Positions 1 to 5,265 of a stretch of 6,739 nucleotides of DNA are shown piece by piece. Made by a program: the position numbers and the translations under genes. The first letter of the stretch is position 1, and every line of letters begins with the position of its first letter. The notes under the pieces are model-generated. The model searched no databases and was not told where the DNA came from. It saw only the letters and a list, made by a program, of their open reading frames with translations. The stretch is taken from contig JABXKY010000236.1 of assembly GCA_013619005.1 (NCBI GenBank), positions 1-6,739 on the forward strand, read 5' to 3'. This DNA comes from Candidatus Bathyarchaeota archaeon (GTDB taxonomy: Archaea > Thermoproteota > Bathyarchaeia > TCS64).

Positions 1-500
1 CCCTTGAGAAGGAGGCTTACCTCATCCACCTTCGATAATTGTTGGTATATCTCTTCCATGGTCTCCAAGTTCTCCTCGGCCGCAACCAGGTCTCCCGCTC
101 TCAGCAGGTCCAAGGTCTGACGCCTGAGTTCACCCGGGACATCCGCTAATCCGAGGAGATAACTCTTGTAGTTTAGCCCAAGCAGCTCGGGGGAGGGGTA
201 CCCTTTCCCGGTGTTAAGTCCGAGGAGAATGCTCGCCTCGGCGTATTCCTGCCTGGCAGCCTCAACCGCCTCGTAGAAACCGATCTCCGTGAACTCCTTA
301 CAGTATTCTTTGATCTCCTCGAGGATGACGCTGGCTTCACCAATGTTGCCCTCGGCCTTGCCCAGTTCCCCGTTGTGGAGCAGCAGTATGGCCTGCTTGC
401 TGAGCACCCTGGCCCTCCTCGCCCTGCTGTAGGCCTCGTCCCTTGCCTTCTCCCTAGCCTTTAGGTCCCCGGCAGCTTTCCTGATGATTTCCTCGAGCAT
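1..500 (-). CDS. Translin-family protein (3' end beyond the left edge)
   Basis: This open frame of 166 codons has no stop and runs off the left edge. The translation is almost all alpha-helical and follows the archaeal translin pattern: an N-terminal helix rich in Lys/Arg/Ala, then LLLHNGEL near residues 42-49, a GFYEAVEAARQEYAEA helix near 81-96, and the characteristic YLLGLADVPGELRR near 124-137, followed by an EEIYQQL helix. Translins are oligomeric RNA/DNA-binding proteins, and with TRAX-type partners some archaeal members have RNase activity; the cellular role here is unknown. Only the last few tens of residues of a roughly 200-residue family appear to be missing. The ATG at 500 is forced: an in-frame stop lies at 510-512 with no start codon between. 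It begins 4 bases after the dehydratase stop, so the two are probably cotranscribed. The bases AAGTGAT just upstream partly match the archaeal 16S 3' end. The family call is firm; the function is inferred only from the family. Confidence 0.88.
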   Translation of the reverse strand, partial: MLEEIIRKAAGDLKAREKARDEAYSRARRARVLSKQAILLLHNGELGKAEGNIGEASVILEEIKEYCKEFTEIGFYEAVEAARQEYAEASILLGLNTGKGYPSPELLGLNYKSYLLGLADVPGELRRQTLDLLRAGDLVAAEENLETMEEIYQQLSKVDEVSLLLK

Positions 501-504
501 CGGA

Positions 505-1461
505 TCACTTCAGGCACTTCAATAGTTCCTCGTATGTGAGGTTCCCCCCGCTGAGGACGAGGGCCACTTTCTTTCCCTTTAGCTGATCCTTGAGCTTGAT
601 GGCTCCGGCCAGCGTGGCGGCTCCGGCTCCCTCCGCTATTGTGTGGCAGTGCTCCACGTATAGCTTGATGGCGTTTCTCATCTCGTCCTCGCTCACCAGT
701 ATGAACTCGTCGACGTGGTTCCTGAGGATTCCGAGGGGTAGCTCGAATGCGTTCCTGGTGGCTAAGCCGTCCGCGAAGGTGTTGGCGGTGGGGGTGGACT
801 CGGGTTTGCCGCTGATGTAGCTCATGTGGATGCTGGGGGCGTTCTCTGCCTGCACTGAAACGGTCTTGACGTTTGGGTTCAGTGCCTTGACGGCTGTGGC
901 TGTTCCGCCTGCGCCTGTCCCTGAGCCCACGGGGCTCACCACCACTTCTACGTCTGGGAGCTGCTGCATTATCTCGAGACCTATGGTTCCGACTCCTGCG
1001 ATGAGGCGGGGCTCGTTACCGCTGTTTATGAAGAGGTAGCCGTGTTCCTCGGCTAGGCGTACGCCGTTCTCCACCGCCTCGTCAAAGTCCTTGCCATGCT
1101 CGTGGATCTGGGCCCCGTGGCTCCTGATGGCGGCCACCTTCATGGGGTTGGCCCCCACTGGTACGCAGATGTGGACCTGGACGCCGAACATCTTGCCGGC
1201 GAGGGCTATGCTCTGGCCGTGGTTGCCTGTGCTGGCGGTTATGACGCCTTTCTCTTTATCCTCGGGGGTGAGTTGGCTGATGAGGTTGATGCCTCCCCTT
1301 ATCTTGAATGCTCCTGTGGGGTTGTAGTTCTCGTGTTTGATGTAGGCGGTGAACCCCAGGTACTCGTTCAGGGTGGGGTACGTGAATAGGGGGGATGGGT
1401 TGAGGTAGGGCTTGATTCGCTGGTGGGCAGCGATTATGTCTATTAACTCCGGGGCTTTCAT
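505..1461 (-). CDS. PLP-dependent threonine/serine dehydratase-like enzyme (fold type II)
   Basis: This 318-residue protein belongs to the tryptophan-synthase-beta / threonine-dehydratase superfamily. It should be a cytosolic PLP enzyme that removes ammonia from L-threonine, L-serine or a hydroxylated relative. Visible motifs are the cofactor lysine K53 in PTGAFKIRGG, the substrate loop STGNHGQS (77-84), the phosphate-binding glycine loop GSGTGAGG (179-186), and SGGN (304-307) near the C-terminus. There is no ACT regulatory domain, so allosteric control by isoleucine, as in biosynthetic IlvA, is not expected. The glycine loop is not the usual GGGGL form of catabolic dehydratases. It is closer to loops in EutB-like (ectoine-utilisation) and other side branches, so the substrate is open: threonine, serine, 3-hydroxyaspartate and others are possible. 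It starts 22 bases after the metallo-hydrolase stop and ends 4 bases before the translin start, suggesting a three-gene operon. The ATG at 1461 has no clear Shine-Dalgarno sequence. Confidence 0.9.
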   Translation of the reverse strand: MKAPELIDIIAAHQRIKPYLNPSPLFTYPTLNEYLGFTAYIKHENYNPTGAFKIRGGINLISQLTPEDKEKGVITASTGNHGQSIALAGKMFGVQVHICVPVGANPMKVAAIRSHGAQIHEHGKDFDEAVENGVRLAEEHGYLFINSGNEPRLIAGVGTIGLEIMQQLPDVEVVVSPVGSGTGAGGTATAVKALNPNVKTVSVQAENAPSIHMSYISGKPESTPTANTFADGLATRNAFELPLGILRNHVDEFILVSEDEMRNAIKLYVEHCHTIAEGAGAATLAGAIKLKDQLKGKKVALVLSGGNLTYEELLKCLK

Positions 1462-1483
1462 GGGTTGATGAAGGCGTCTGGGT

Positions 1484-2128
1484 TTATCTTCGTTTCCTAG
1501 GGGGCTTGTACACGTGTATGCGGGGTCTCCCCTGGATGGTGTCCCTTGTGTAGGTGTGCTCTTCTCCTACGTGTTCCACGTCCTTCTTGTCCTCGGTGAA
1601 GTCGAGGACGGTTTTCATGTGGAAGTATGGGAAGTCGATGCCCGGTGTGTAGTAGTGCATGGGGATGATGATCTTTGGGGAGAGGAGGGCGATGTTGTCC
1701 TCTGCGAGGGGGATGTTGGCGCCGGTGTTTACCATGAGGATGTCAGGGGAGCCTATCTGGAACATCTGGCTGGGGCTCAGGTAGTGGCCCAGGTCTCCCA
1801 GGTGTGTTACCTGGATGCCCTCCATGGTCATGCTCCAGGCTACGTTGGGGCCTAGGCGTTTGCCCCTGTCGTCGTCGTGGTAGCAGGCGACGCCCCTGAG
1901 GCGCGCGGTGCCCACTTTTGCGTCCACTGGCTTTGTGTAGTGGGGGCAGTTGAAGAGGGGGAGGCCGTTGGCGTGGTCTTGGTGGTCGTGGCTGAGGGTC
2001 ACGGCGTCGGCCTTGAAGTCCGGTGCGGGTAGGTTGAGGCTGGCTCCGTCGTGGGGGTCGGTGGCTATGGTGGTGTCCCCGTCGGTTACCTGGAATAGGC
2101 TGTGTCCGTGCCACCTGATGCGGAGCAT
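1484..2128 (-). CDS. Metallo-beta-lactamase-fold hydrolase, UlaG-like
   Basis: This 214-residue protein is of the UlaG/UPF0173-like branch of the metallo-beta-lactamase superfamily, a cytosolic metal-dependent hydrolase. The start MLRIRWHGHSLFQV is the typical first strand of this branch. The dinuclear metal motif HxHxDH is present as H47-D-H49-Q-D51-H52. Further likely ligands are D112 in HLGDLGH (109-115) and H158 in IPMHYYTPG. The ATG at 2128 is chosen over the in-frame ATG at 2209. The extra 27 residues would be Thr/Pro/His/Gln-rich, are translated from a G/C-tract leader, and lie before the fold begins. It is the first gene of the probable operon with the dehydratase and translin. The family often carries the vague label 'L-ascorbate-6-phosphate lactonase-like', but nothing here supports ascorbate use; the substrate is unknown. 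The C-terminus is strongly basic (PPRKRR). Confidence 0.88.
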   Translation of the reverse strand: MLRIRWHGHSLFQVTDGDTTIATDPHDGASLNLPAPDFKADAVTLSHDHQDHANGLPLFNCPHYTKPVDAKVGTARLRGVACYHDDDRGKRLGPNVAWSMTMEGIQVTHLGDLGHYLSPSQMFQIGSPDILMVNTGANIPLAEDNIALLSPKIIIPMHYYTPGIDFPYFHMKTVLDFTEDKKDVEHVGEEHTYTRDTIQGRPRIHVYKPPRKRR

Positions 2129-2167
2129 GGTTTCTGTTGTGTGCTGGGTGTTTTTCTGTGTTGTGCA

Positions 2168-2200
2168 GGGGGGGTGCGTGGGGGTACCCCCCCTCCCCCC
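2168..2200 (-). promoter_or_regulatory. G/C-tract hairpin in the leader of the metallo-hydrolase gene
   Basis: The plus strand has seven G at 2168-2174, a perfect 12-base palindrome GGGGGTACCCCC at 2180-2191, seven C at 2187-2193 and six C at 2195-2200. In the minus-strand transcript this gives two adjoining G tracts (6 and 7) followed by C tracts of 5 and 7. These can pair into alternative, very stable GC-only stems just 40 bases upstream of the ATG at 2128. The G tracts could instead join an intermolecular G-quadruplex. That it lies within the mRNA leader is inferred from the TATA-like box at 2241-2248, which would start transcription near 2215-2220. A regulatory role is inference. Confidence 0.45.
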
Positions 2201-2204
2201 TTGG

Positions 2205-2226
2205 TTCAACGTCGTTTCAACATCGC
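2205..2226. repeat. Tandem 11-base direct repeat, candidate regulator site
   Basis: TTCAACGTCGT (2205-2215) is followed directly by TTCAACATCGC (2216-2226), the same 11-base unit with two mismatches. Eleven bases is about one helical turn, so two copies would face the same side of the DNA. It sits between the divergent start sites, upstream of the TATA box for the plus-strand genes and close to the predicted start point of the minus-strand transcript. Binding by a regulator, possibly the XRE protein encoded at 2716, is inference. Confidence 0.35.
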
Positions 2227-2239
2227 TTGATTAGTTAGG

Positions 2240-2248
2240 TTTATATAA
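2240..2248. promoter_or_regulatory. Symmetric TATA box, probable divergent promoter
   Basis: TTTATATAA contains the perfect palindrome TTATATAA (2241-2248) in an otherwise GC-rich surround. On the plus strand it would start transcription near 2270, just before the DUF2178 gene. On the minus strand it would start near 2215-2220, giving the metallo-hydrolase a leader of about 90 bases. TBP can bind symmetric TATA boxes in either orientation, with TFB contacts deciding direction. The element is plain to see; its dual use is inferred because no other good TATA box lies between the two genes. Confidence 0.55.
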
Positions 2249-2306
2249 CATGGTGTGTGTTTAATCGTACAACGTGTGTGGTAAACATCACAGGAGAAAT
2301 GAGGGA

Positions 2307-2711
2307 ATGAAGAGAAGAAACATAGTAACCGCCGTCGCGGCGGTAGCGGGAGGCGTCATCGCGGTGTCGCGGTTAGGTACAGGAATGTTCGGCTTGTTAA
2401 GCGGCGTCAACGTCGCGGTGTTAATAGCGGTAGCCGGCGTGGGAATCGGCAAGTTCCTGGACAACAGAGAGGACGAGAGGATGGGTTTCGCGGTCAAGGA
2501 CGAGAGGACCCAGTTGATGGAGGGGCGGGCCAGTAGTATAGGGTTCCGGGTCGGTAACTATGTGTGGCTGGCGTTGATCTACTACGATTTCGTTGCGGAG
2601 AACTTTATGCCTTGGCCCATATTCGAGTCCCAGGAGATACTGCTGTTCGGGCTGCTCGTCAACCTGTGTATCTACTTCGCTGCGCTGTTCTATCACAGGA
2701 AAAGGGCGTGA
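2307..2711 (+). CDS. DUF2178-type small membrane protein
   Basis: This predicted integral membrane protein has 134 residues and about four hydrophobic segments: roughly 5-22, 29-50, 80-97 and 108-128. A charged cytoplasmic-looking loop (NREDERMGFAVKDERTQLMEG, in part) lies between segments two and three, and the protein ends in HRKRA. The KDERTQLMEGRAS stretch (64-76) just before a hydrophobic segment is typical of the DUF2178 group of archaeal proteins, whose biochemical role is unknown. The ATG at 2307 is preferred because GGAG lies 10 bases upstream (2293-2296) and the hydrophobic segment starts soon after. An in-frame GTG at 2274, close to the predicted transcription start, would add 11 residues and cannot be excluded. 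The XRE regulator begins 4 bases after its stop, so the two are one transcription unit. This pairing is common for such membrane proteins and suggests the regulator controls the unit. Confidence 0.8.
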   Translation: MKRRNIVTAVAAVAGGVIAVSRLGTGMFGLLSGVNVAVLIAVAGVGIGKFLDNREDERMGFAVKDERTQLMEGRASSIGFRVGNYVWLALIYYDFVAENFMPWPIFESQEILLFGLLVNLCIYFAALFYHRKRA

Positions 2712-2715
2712 TAGC

Positions 2716-2925
2716 GTGCGGACGATCATCAAGATGCTCAGGGCCAGGGACGGGCTGACCCAGGCGGACCTAGCCAAGAAGGTTGGGGTGCGCAGGGAGA
2801 CCATTAGTTTCGTTGAGAACGGGGAGTACAACCCATCGCTGCTGCTGGCGGTGAGGATCGCCAGGGTCTTCGGGGAGCCTGTGGAGGATATATTCCTCTA
2901 CGATGACGGGGAGCTAGCCCTGTAG
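2716..2925 (+). CDS. Small XRE/Cro-type helix-turn-helix regulator
   Basis: This 69-residue protein is almost entirely one helix-turn-helix domain. RDGLTQADLAKKVGVRRETI (11-30) covers the two HTH helices. ENGEYNPSLLLAVRIARVF (34-52) is the highly conserved helix-four region of the YozG-like subfamily, and EPVEDIFLYDD closes the fold. It is the usual length for these single-domain DNA-binding proteins, which generally act as dimeric repressors. The start is a GTG at 2716. Family members typically begin 5-7 residues before the LR(A/E)..GLTQ segment, which fits, while the in-frame ATG at 2734 would shorten the first helix. The upstream bases GGGCGTGAT resemble an archaeal ribosome-binding site and overlap the stop of the membrane-protein gene. 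It probably regulates its own operon and perhaps the divergent one, but no operator is proven. Confidence 0.88.
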   Translation: MRTIIKMLRARDGLTQADLAKKVGVRRETISFVENGEYNPSLLLAVRIARVFGEPVEDIFLYDDGELAL

Positions 2926-3028
2926 CCTGTGCCGGCCGTTTCTGTAGCGGGTGATGGTTACCCTGTCCCCGACGTTTACTCTGTCGTACTCGTGTAAGTT
3001 GATTCAACGCTTGTTGGTTATTTTCCAT
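2914..3028 (-). pseudogene. Possible frameshifted small gene or gene remnant downstream of acr3
   Basis: Two minus-strand frames join at a single-base offset. The first starts at ATG 3028, 15 bases after the acr3 stop, and reads MENNQQALNQL. The second, open from 3003 to the TAG at 2914-2916, reads HEYDRVNVGDRVTITRYRN and on to GRHRLQG. The second part has the look of a real protein end: alternating hydrophobic and charged beta-strand pattern, with GTA, GAC, AGG, ACC and TAC codons as in neighbouring genes. The frames would fuse into a continuous product of about 37 residues if one base were removed near 2993-2996. It overlaps the end of the convergent regulator gene by 12 bases. It may be a one-base insertion, a sequencing error, or the relic of a longer gene. 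No family is recognised. Confidence 0.3.
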
Positions 3029-3043
3029 CACTGGTTCTGGGCT

Positions 3044-4060
3044 CTACTTGCCCCAGTATCCTCGTGCGTTGAGCCACTTACCGATGTAGACGAGGGCTAG
3101 CATGATGGGTACCTCCCAGAATAGGCCCATGGTGGTGCCGAGTGCCGCCTGTGACCCTATTCCGTAGAGGCTGATGGCGGTCGCGATGGCTATCTCGAAG
3201 TGGCTGCTGCTGCCTATGATGACGCTGATGATGGCCTCCCGGTAGGCAAGCCCGATGACCTTGGTGGCCAGGAGGTTGAACCCTACCACGATGACGAAGC
3301 CGAGGATCAGTGGCGTACTAACCTTGACTATGAGACCTGGGTTGTTGAGCAGCACGTCGCCGTTTAGGCTGAAGAGCACGACGAGGGTGGTTAGTAAGGC
3401 AATCATGCTGATCTTGCCGATGACCGGTTTGTAGGTCTCGTTGAACCAGGTCTCCCCTCTGGACTCTGTCAGGTACTTCTTGCTGATGTAGCCTAGAAGC
3501 ATGGGTAGGCCGATGAACACAAGGACGGAGAGAACCAGTAGCCCCTTGTCGATGGGGATATTCTGGATGCCGGTAAGGAGGGTCACGATGGGCGCGTATA
3601 GAAACATGATGGTTACGGTGTTCAGGCTCGTGTTGATGACGTTCTGCTCCTGGTTCCCGTCTGCAAGGGAGCCCCACACGAGCACCATGGCTGTGCAGGG
3701 GCTGGAGCCAAGCAAGATGAGGCTAACTATGAGTTGGTCGTAGCCGACAAGGAAGTACCTTGCGAGGAGGACTGTGACTATTGGGGCCACGATCCAGTTG
3801 CTGAAGATTGTCAGGAAGATGGGTTTCGGGTTCTTCATTAGTTTCCGCAGCTCGGATAGCTGGAGGTTGAGGACGGCCGGGTACATCATCAAGAAGAGGC
3901 ATAACCCGATGGGGATGCTTATCCCCCGTATCTGCCACGCGTTCAGTGCCACGCTTAGCCCTGGCATGGTCTGGCTTAGGATGAGGCCGGCCGCCATGCA
4001 GGCGGCTACCCAAAATGCTAGGTACTTTTCGAAGGCTCCGAGACTCTTTTCCTCAGTCAC
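3044..4060 (-). CDS. acr3: ACR3-type arsenite efflux permease
   Basis: This 338-residue inner-membrane transporter of the ACR3 branch of the BASS (bile acid/arsenite/riboflavin) superfamily exports arsenite, As(OH)3, using the proton gradient. About ten hydrophobic segments are spread along the protein. Diagnostic stretches are SSPCTAMVLVWGSLADGN (119-136), with the cysteine essential in ACR3 proteins at C122, and SSSHFEIAIATAISLYG (284-300), with the conserved membrane glutamate at E289, followed by GLFWEVPIML (312-321). Length and motif order match the family throughout, so it looks intact. The start is GTG at 4060 (GTG-ACT-GAG-GAA); no other in-frame start lies upstream before the TATA-like element. 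No arsR, arsC or arsM is in the window, so it stands alone apart from a possible broken small ORF downstream. The dyad overlapping its promoter hints at metalloid- or stress-responsive control by a regulator encoded elsewhere. Confidence 0.93.
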   Translation of the reverse strand: MTEEKSLGAFEKYLAFWVAACMAAGLILSQTMPGLSVALNAWQIRGISIPIGLCLFLMMYPAVLNLQLSELRKLMKNPKPIFLTIFSNWIVAPIVTVLLARYFLVGYDQLIVSLILLGSSPCTAMVLVWGSLADGNQEQNVINTSLNTVTIMFLYAPIVTLLTGIQNIPIDKGLLVLSVLVFIGLPMLLGYISKKYLTESRGETWFNETYKPVIGKISMIALLTTLVVLFSLNGDVLLNNPGLIVKVSTPLILGFVIVVGFNLLATKVIGLAYREAIISVIIGSSSHFEIAIATAISLYGIGSQAALGTTMGLFWEVPIMLALVYIGKWLNARGYWGK

Positions 4061-4069
4061 GTTGATCCA

Positions 4070-4101
4070 ATTCCACTTTATTTGATGGAATATAAAGTTG
4101 G
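4070..4101 (-). promoter_or_regulatory. acr3 promoter with interleaved inverted repeats
   Basis: Read on the minus strand, CTTTATATT (4089-4097) is a TATA-like box about 30 bases before the GTG start, so the mRNA leader would be very short. Two perfect 6-base inverted repeats interleave over it: ATTCCA (4070-4075) with TGGAAT (4086-4091), and CTTTAT (4076-4081) with ATAAAG (4092-4097). Each pair has a 10-base spacer. The second pair extends imperfectly to CCA and TTGG on the outside. A dimeric repressor bound here would block TBP and the start point. The pattern is visible; the operator role is inference. Confidence 0.5.
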
Positions 4102-4189
4102 ACTCATTTTATGGACGCAGTTTAGTCTTGCTTAATAACGGAAAATAGGGATCGCTTGGAAAATCAGCTGTGTTGGTTTGCAGCGTCCG

Positions 4190-4363
4190 ATGCCTGATAT
4201 CAACATCCGAAAGGCTCGTGATGAGTTGGAATCAGGAGAGGTGCTTCATGTTGGACACGAAACTCCTAAAAAACAGCGGATATTTAGTGTTTCAAGTGCT
4301 CTGGGAGGTGTTTTATCCTACTTTGGTAACTTTCAACACGATTTCTATGTCGGTAGACGGTAA
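4190..4363 (+). CDS. Doubtful 57-residue ORF upstream of the creatininase-family gene
   Basis: This open frame from ATG 4190 (an in-frame TTG lies at 4178) to TAA 4363 gives a 57-residue product with a charged N-terminal half (NIRKARDELESGEVLHVG) and a Gly/Phe-rich C-terminal half. Composition is plausible for a protein but no family is recognised. Against it: codons such as CGA, CGT, TCA, GGA and AAA differ from the AGG/GGG/AAG preference around it. It also overlaps the start of the next gene by 17 bases and covers that gene's probable promoter. It is either spurious or a foreign or decaying gene. Confidence 0.18.
   Translation: MPDINIRKARDELESGEVLHVGHETPKKQRIFSVSSALGGVLSYFGNFQHDFYVGRR
4311..4317 (+). 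promoter_or_regulatory. TATA-like box for the creatininase-family gene
   Basis: TTTTATC lies about 30-36 bases upstream of the ATG at 4347, placing the transcription start a few bases before the start codon. A GGGAGGTG sequence (4303-4310) just upstream resembles a Shine-Dalgarno, but it is 36 bases from the ATG. Only an in-frame TTG at 4323 would be within about 12 bases of it. If that TTG were used the protein would gain 8 residues. Confidence 0.35.
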
Positions 4364-5192
4364 ACTTGAGAAATTCTGGATAACGGAGCTCACGAGGCCG
4401 GCCTTCGAGGACTGGCTTGAGCATGAGGAGCACCCGGTGGTCATCATCGGGATTGGGAGCATCGAGCAGCACGGCCCGCATCTTCCATTGGGAATGGACT
4501 CGCTGGCGGTGAAGGATATCATCCACATGGTGGCGAGTAGGTCGAACAGCGTCTGTGTTCACCCTTGCTGGCCGGGTTACAGCCCCCACCACATGGGGTT
4601 CAGGGGCACGATCACGTTCAGCTGGGAGACCCTTATGGGTGTCATGATGGATACAATTGGGTCCTTGGCGTACCACGGCGTTAAGCGGTTCATCATCGTA
4701 AACGGGCACGGCGGTAACACCCAGATCATGAACCTTGTGTCGCAGCAGGCGAAAAGAGAGTACGATGTCATGGTGTACGTGCCCACGGGCCCCGCTGGTA
4801 CTGACCTGGCGAAAAAGAAGGCGGACAGGAGCAAGAGGTACTGGGACGTCCACAGTGGCACCAACGAGACAGGAACCGCCCTGGGCTTATTCCCGGAGCT
4901 TGTGGAGATGTGGCGGGTTCCGGAGGACTGGGAGCCCTCGAACAGCATCAACCCCGATGTGAAGGCGTTCCTGAACCCTGATAGGGAGGACTATGAGATG
5001 GTCAGTCAGTTGTTCAGGGCATCTTCGCAGCCTGACACTGATGATTTCACCAGTGACGGTATCTACGGTATGAACAGCCCCCTCGACGCCGATCCAGATG
5101 AAGCCAGAGCTGGACTGGAGGAGCGAGTGGAGTTCATGGTGGAGTTCATCCGCAGGTGGAAGGAGATCCCTACACCTCCTGCCTTCCAATAA
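4347..5192 (+). CDS. Creatininase-family metal-dependent amidohydrolase
   Basis: This 281-residue protein is of the creatinine amidohydrolase family, cytosolic metal-dependent enzymes that cleave cyclic amide or formamide bonds. Members include creatininase, the riboflavin-pathway FAPy deformylase ArfB and MftE peptidase. The motifs occur in the expected order. First is GSIEQHGPHLPLGMDS (37-52), with metal ligands E40, H42 and D51. HHMGFRGTITFS follows at 81-92, then NGHGGN (119-124) with H121. Last is HSGTNETG (169-176) with E174 as the likely last ligand. True creatininases have NGHYEN at the third site; the GGN form is the common one in the wider family, so creatinine itself is not the likely substrate. 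The ATG at 4347 is chosen because the family fold begins at KFWITELT; upstream in-frame sequence does not look coding. It lies alone between divergent acr3 and a convergent neighbour. A lone archaeal ArfB-like role is possible but unproven. Confidence 0.88.
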   Translation: MSVDGKLEKFWITELTRPAFEDWLEHEEHPVVIIGIGSIEQHGPHLPLGMDSLAVKDIIHMVASRSNSVCVHPCWPGYSPHHMGFRGTITFSWETLMGVMMDTIGSLAYHGVKRFIIVNGHGGNTQIMNLVSQQAKREYDVMVYVPTGPAGTDLAKKKADRSKRYWDVHSGTNETGTALGLFPELVEMWRVPEDWEPSNSINPDVKAFLNPDREDYEMVSQLFRASSQPDTDDFTSDGIYGMNSPLDADPDEARAGLEERVEFMVEFIRRWKEIPTPPAFQ

Positions 5193-5205
5193 CCCCCCTT
5201 TTTGC
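5193..5205 (+). terminator. C/T-tract terminator after the creatininase-family gene
   Basis: Directly after the TAA stop come six C and then five T (5199-5203). A T run just past a stop codon is a typical archaeal termination signal, and no stem-loop is needed. The next gene is convergent and ends at 5266, so a stop here would prevent read-through into its antisense strand. Confidence 0.45.
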
Positions 5206-5265
5206 GCGCGCGTGTTATTAGGCTCACTTTGGTTATCGGCAGGGCATGGGGTTTGTCGGAATAAC

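Noticed and set aside
590..1389. Several plus-strand open frames of 70-100 codons opposite the dehydratase gene.
   Set aside because: They are antisense shadows of a clear PLP enzyme; low-complexity Val/Pro/Ala translations with no recognisable domain.
2129..2209. 27-residue N-terminal extension of the metallo-hydrolase from ATG 2209.
   Set aside because: It is Thr/Pro/His/Gln-rich, translated from G/C tracts, and precedes the conserved MLRIRWHGHS start; better explained as leader RNA.
2421..2831. Minus-strand 136-codon open frame opposite the membrane protein and regulator.
   Set aside because: Antisense to two well-supported genes; no domain pattern.
5207..5214. GCGCGCGC alternating tract after the creatininase-family gene, considered as Z-DNA or a terminator stem.
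   Set aside because: Too short and without a paired arm; the adjacent T run explains termination better.
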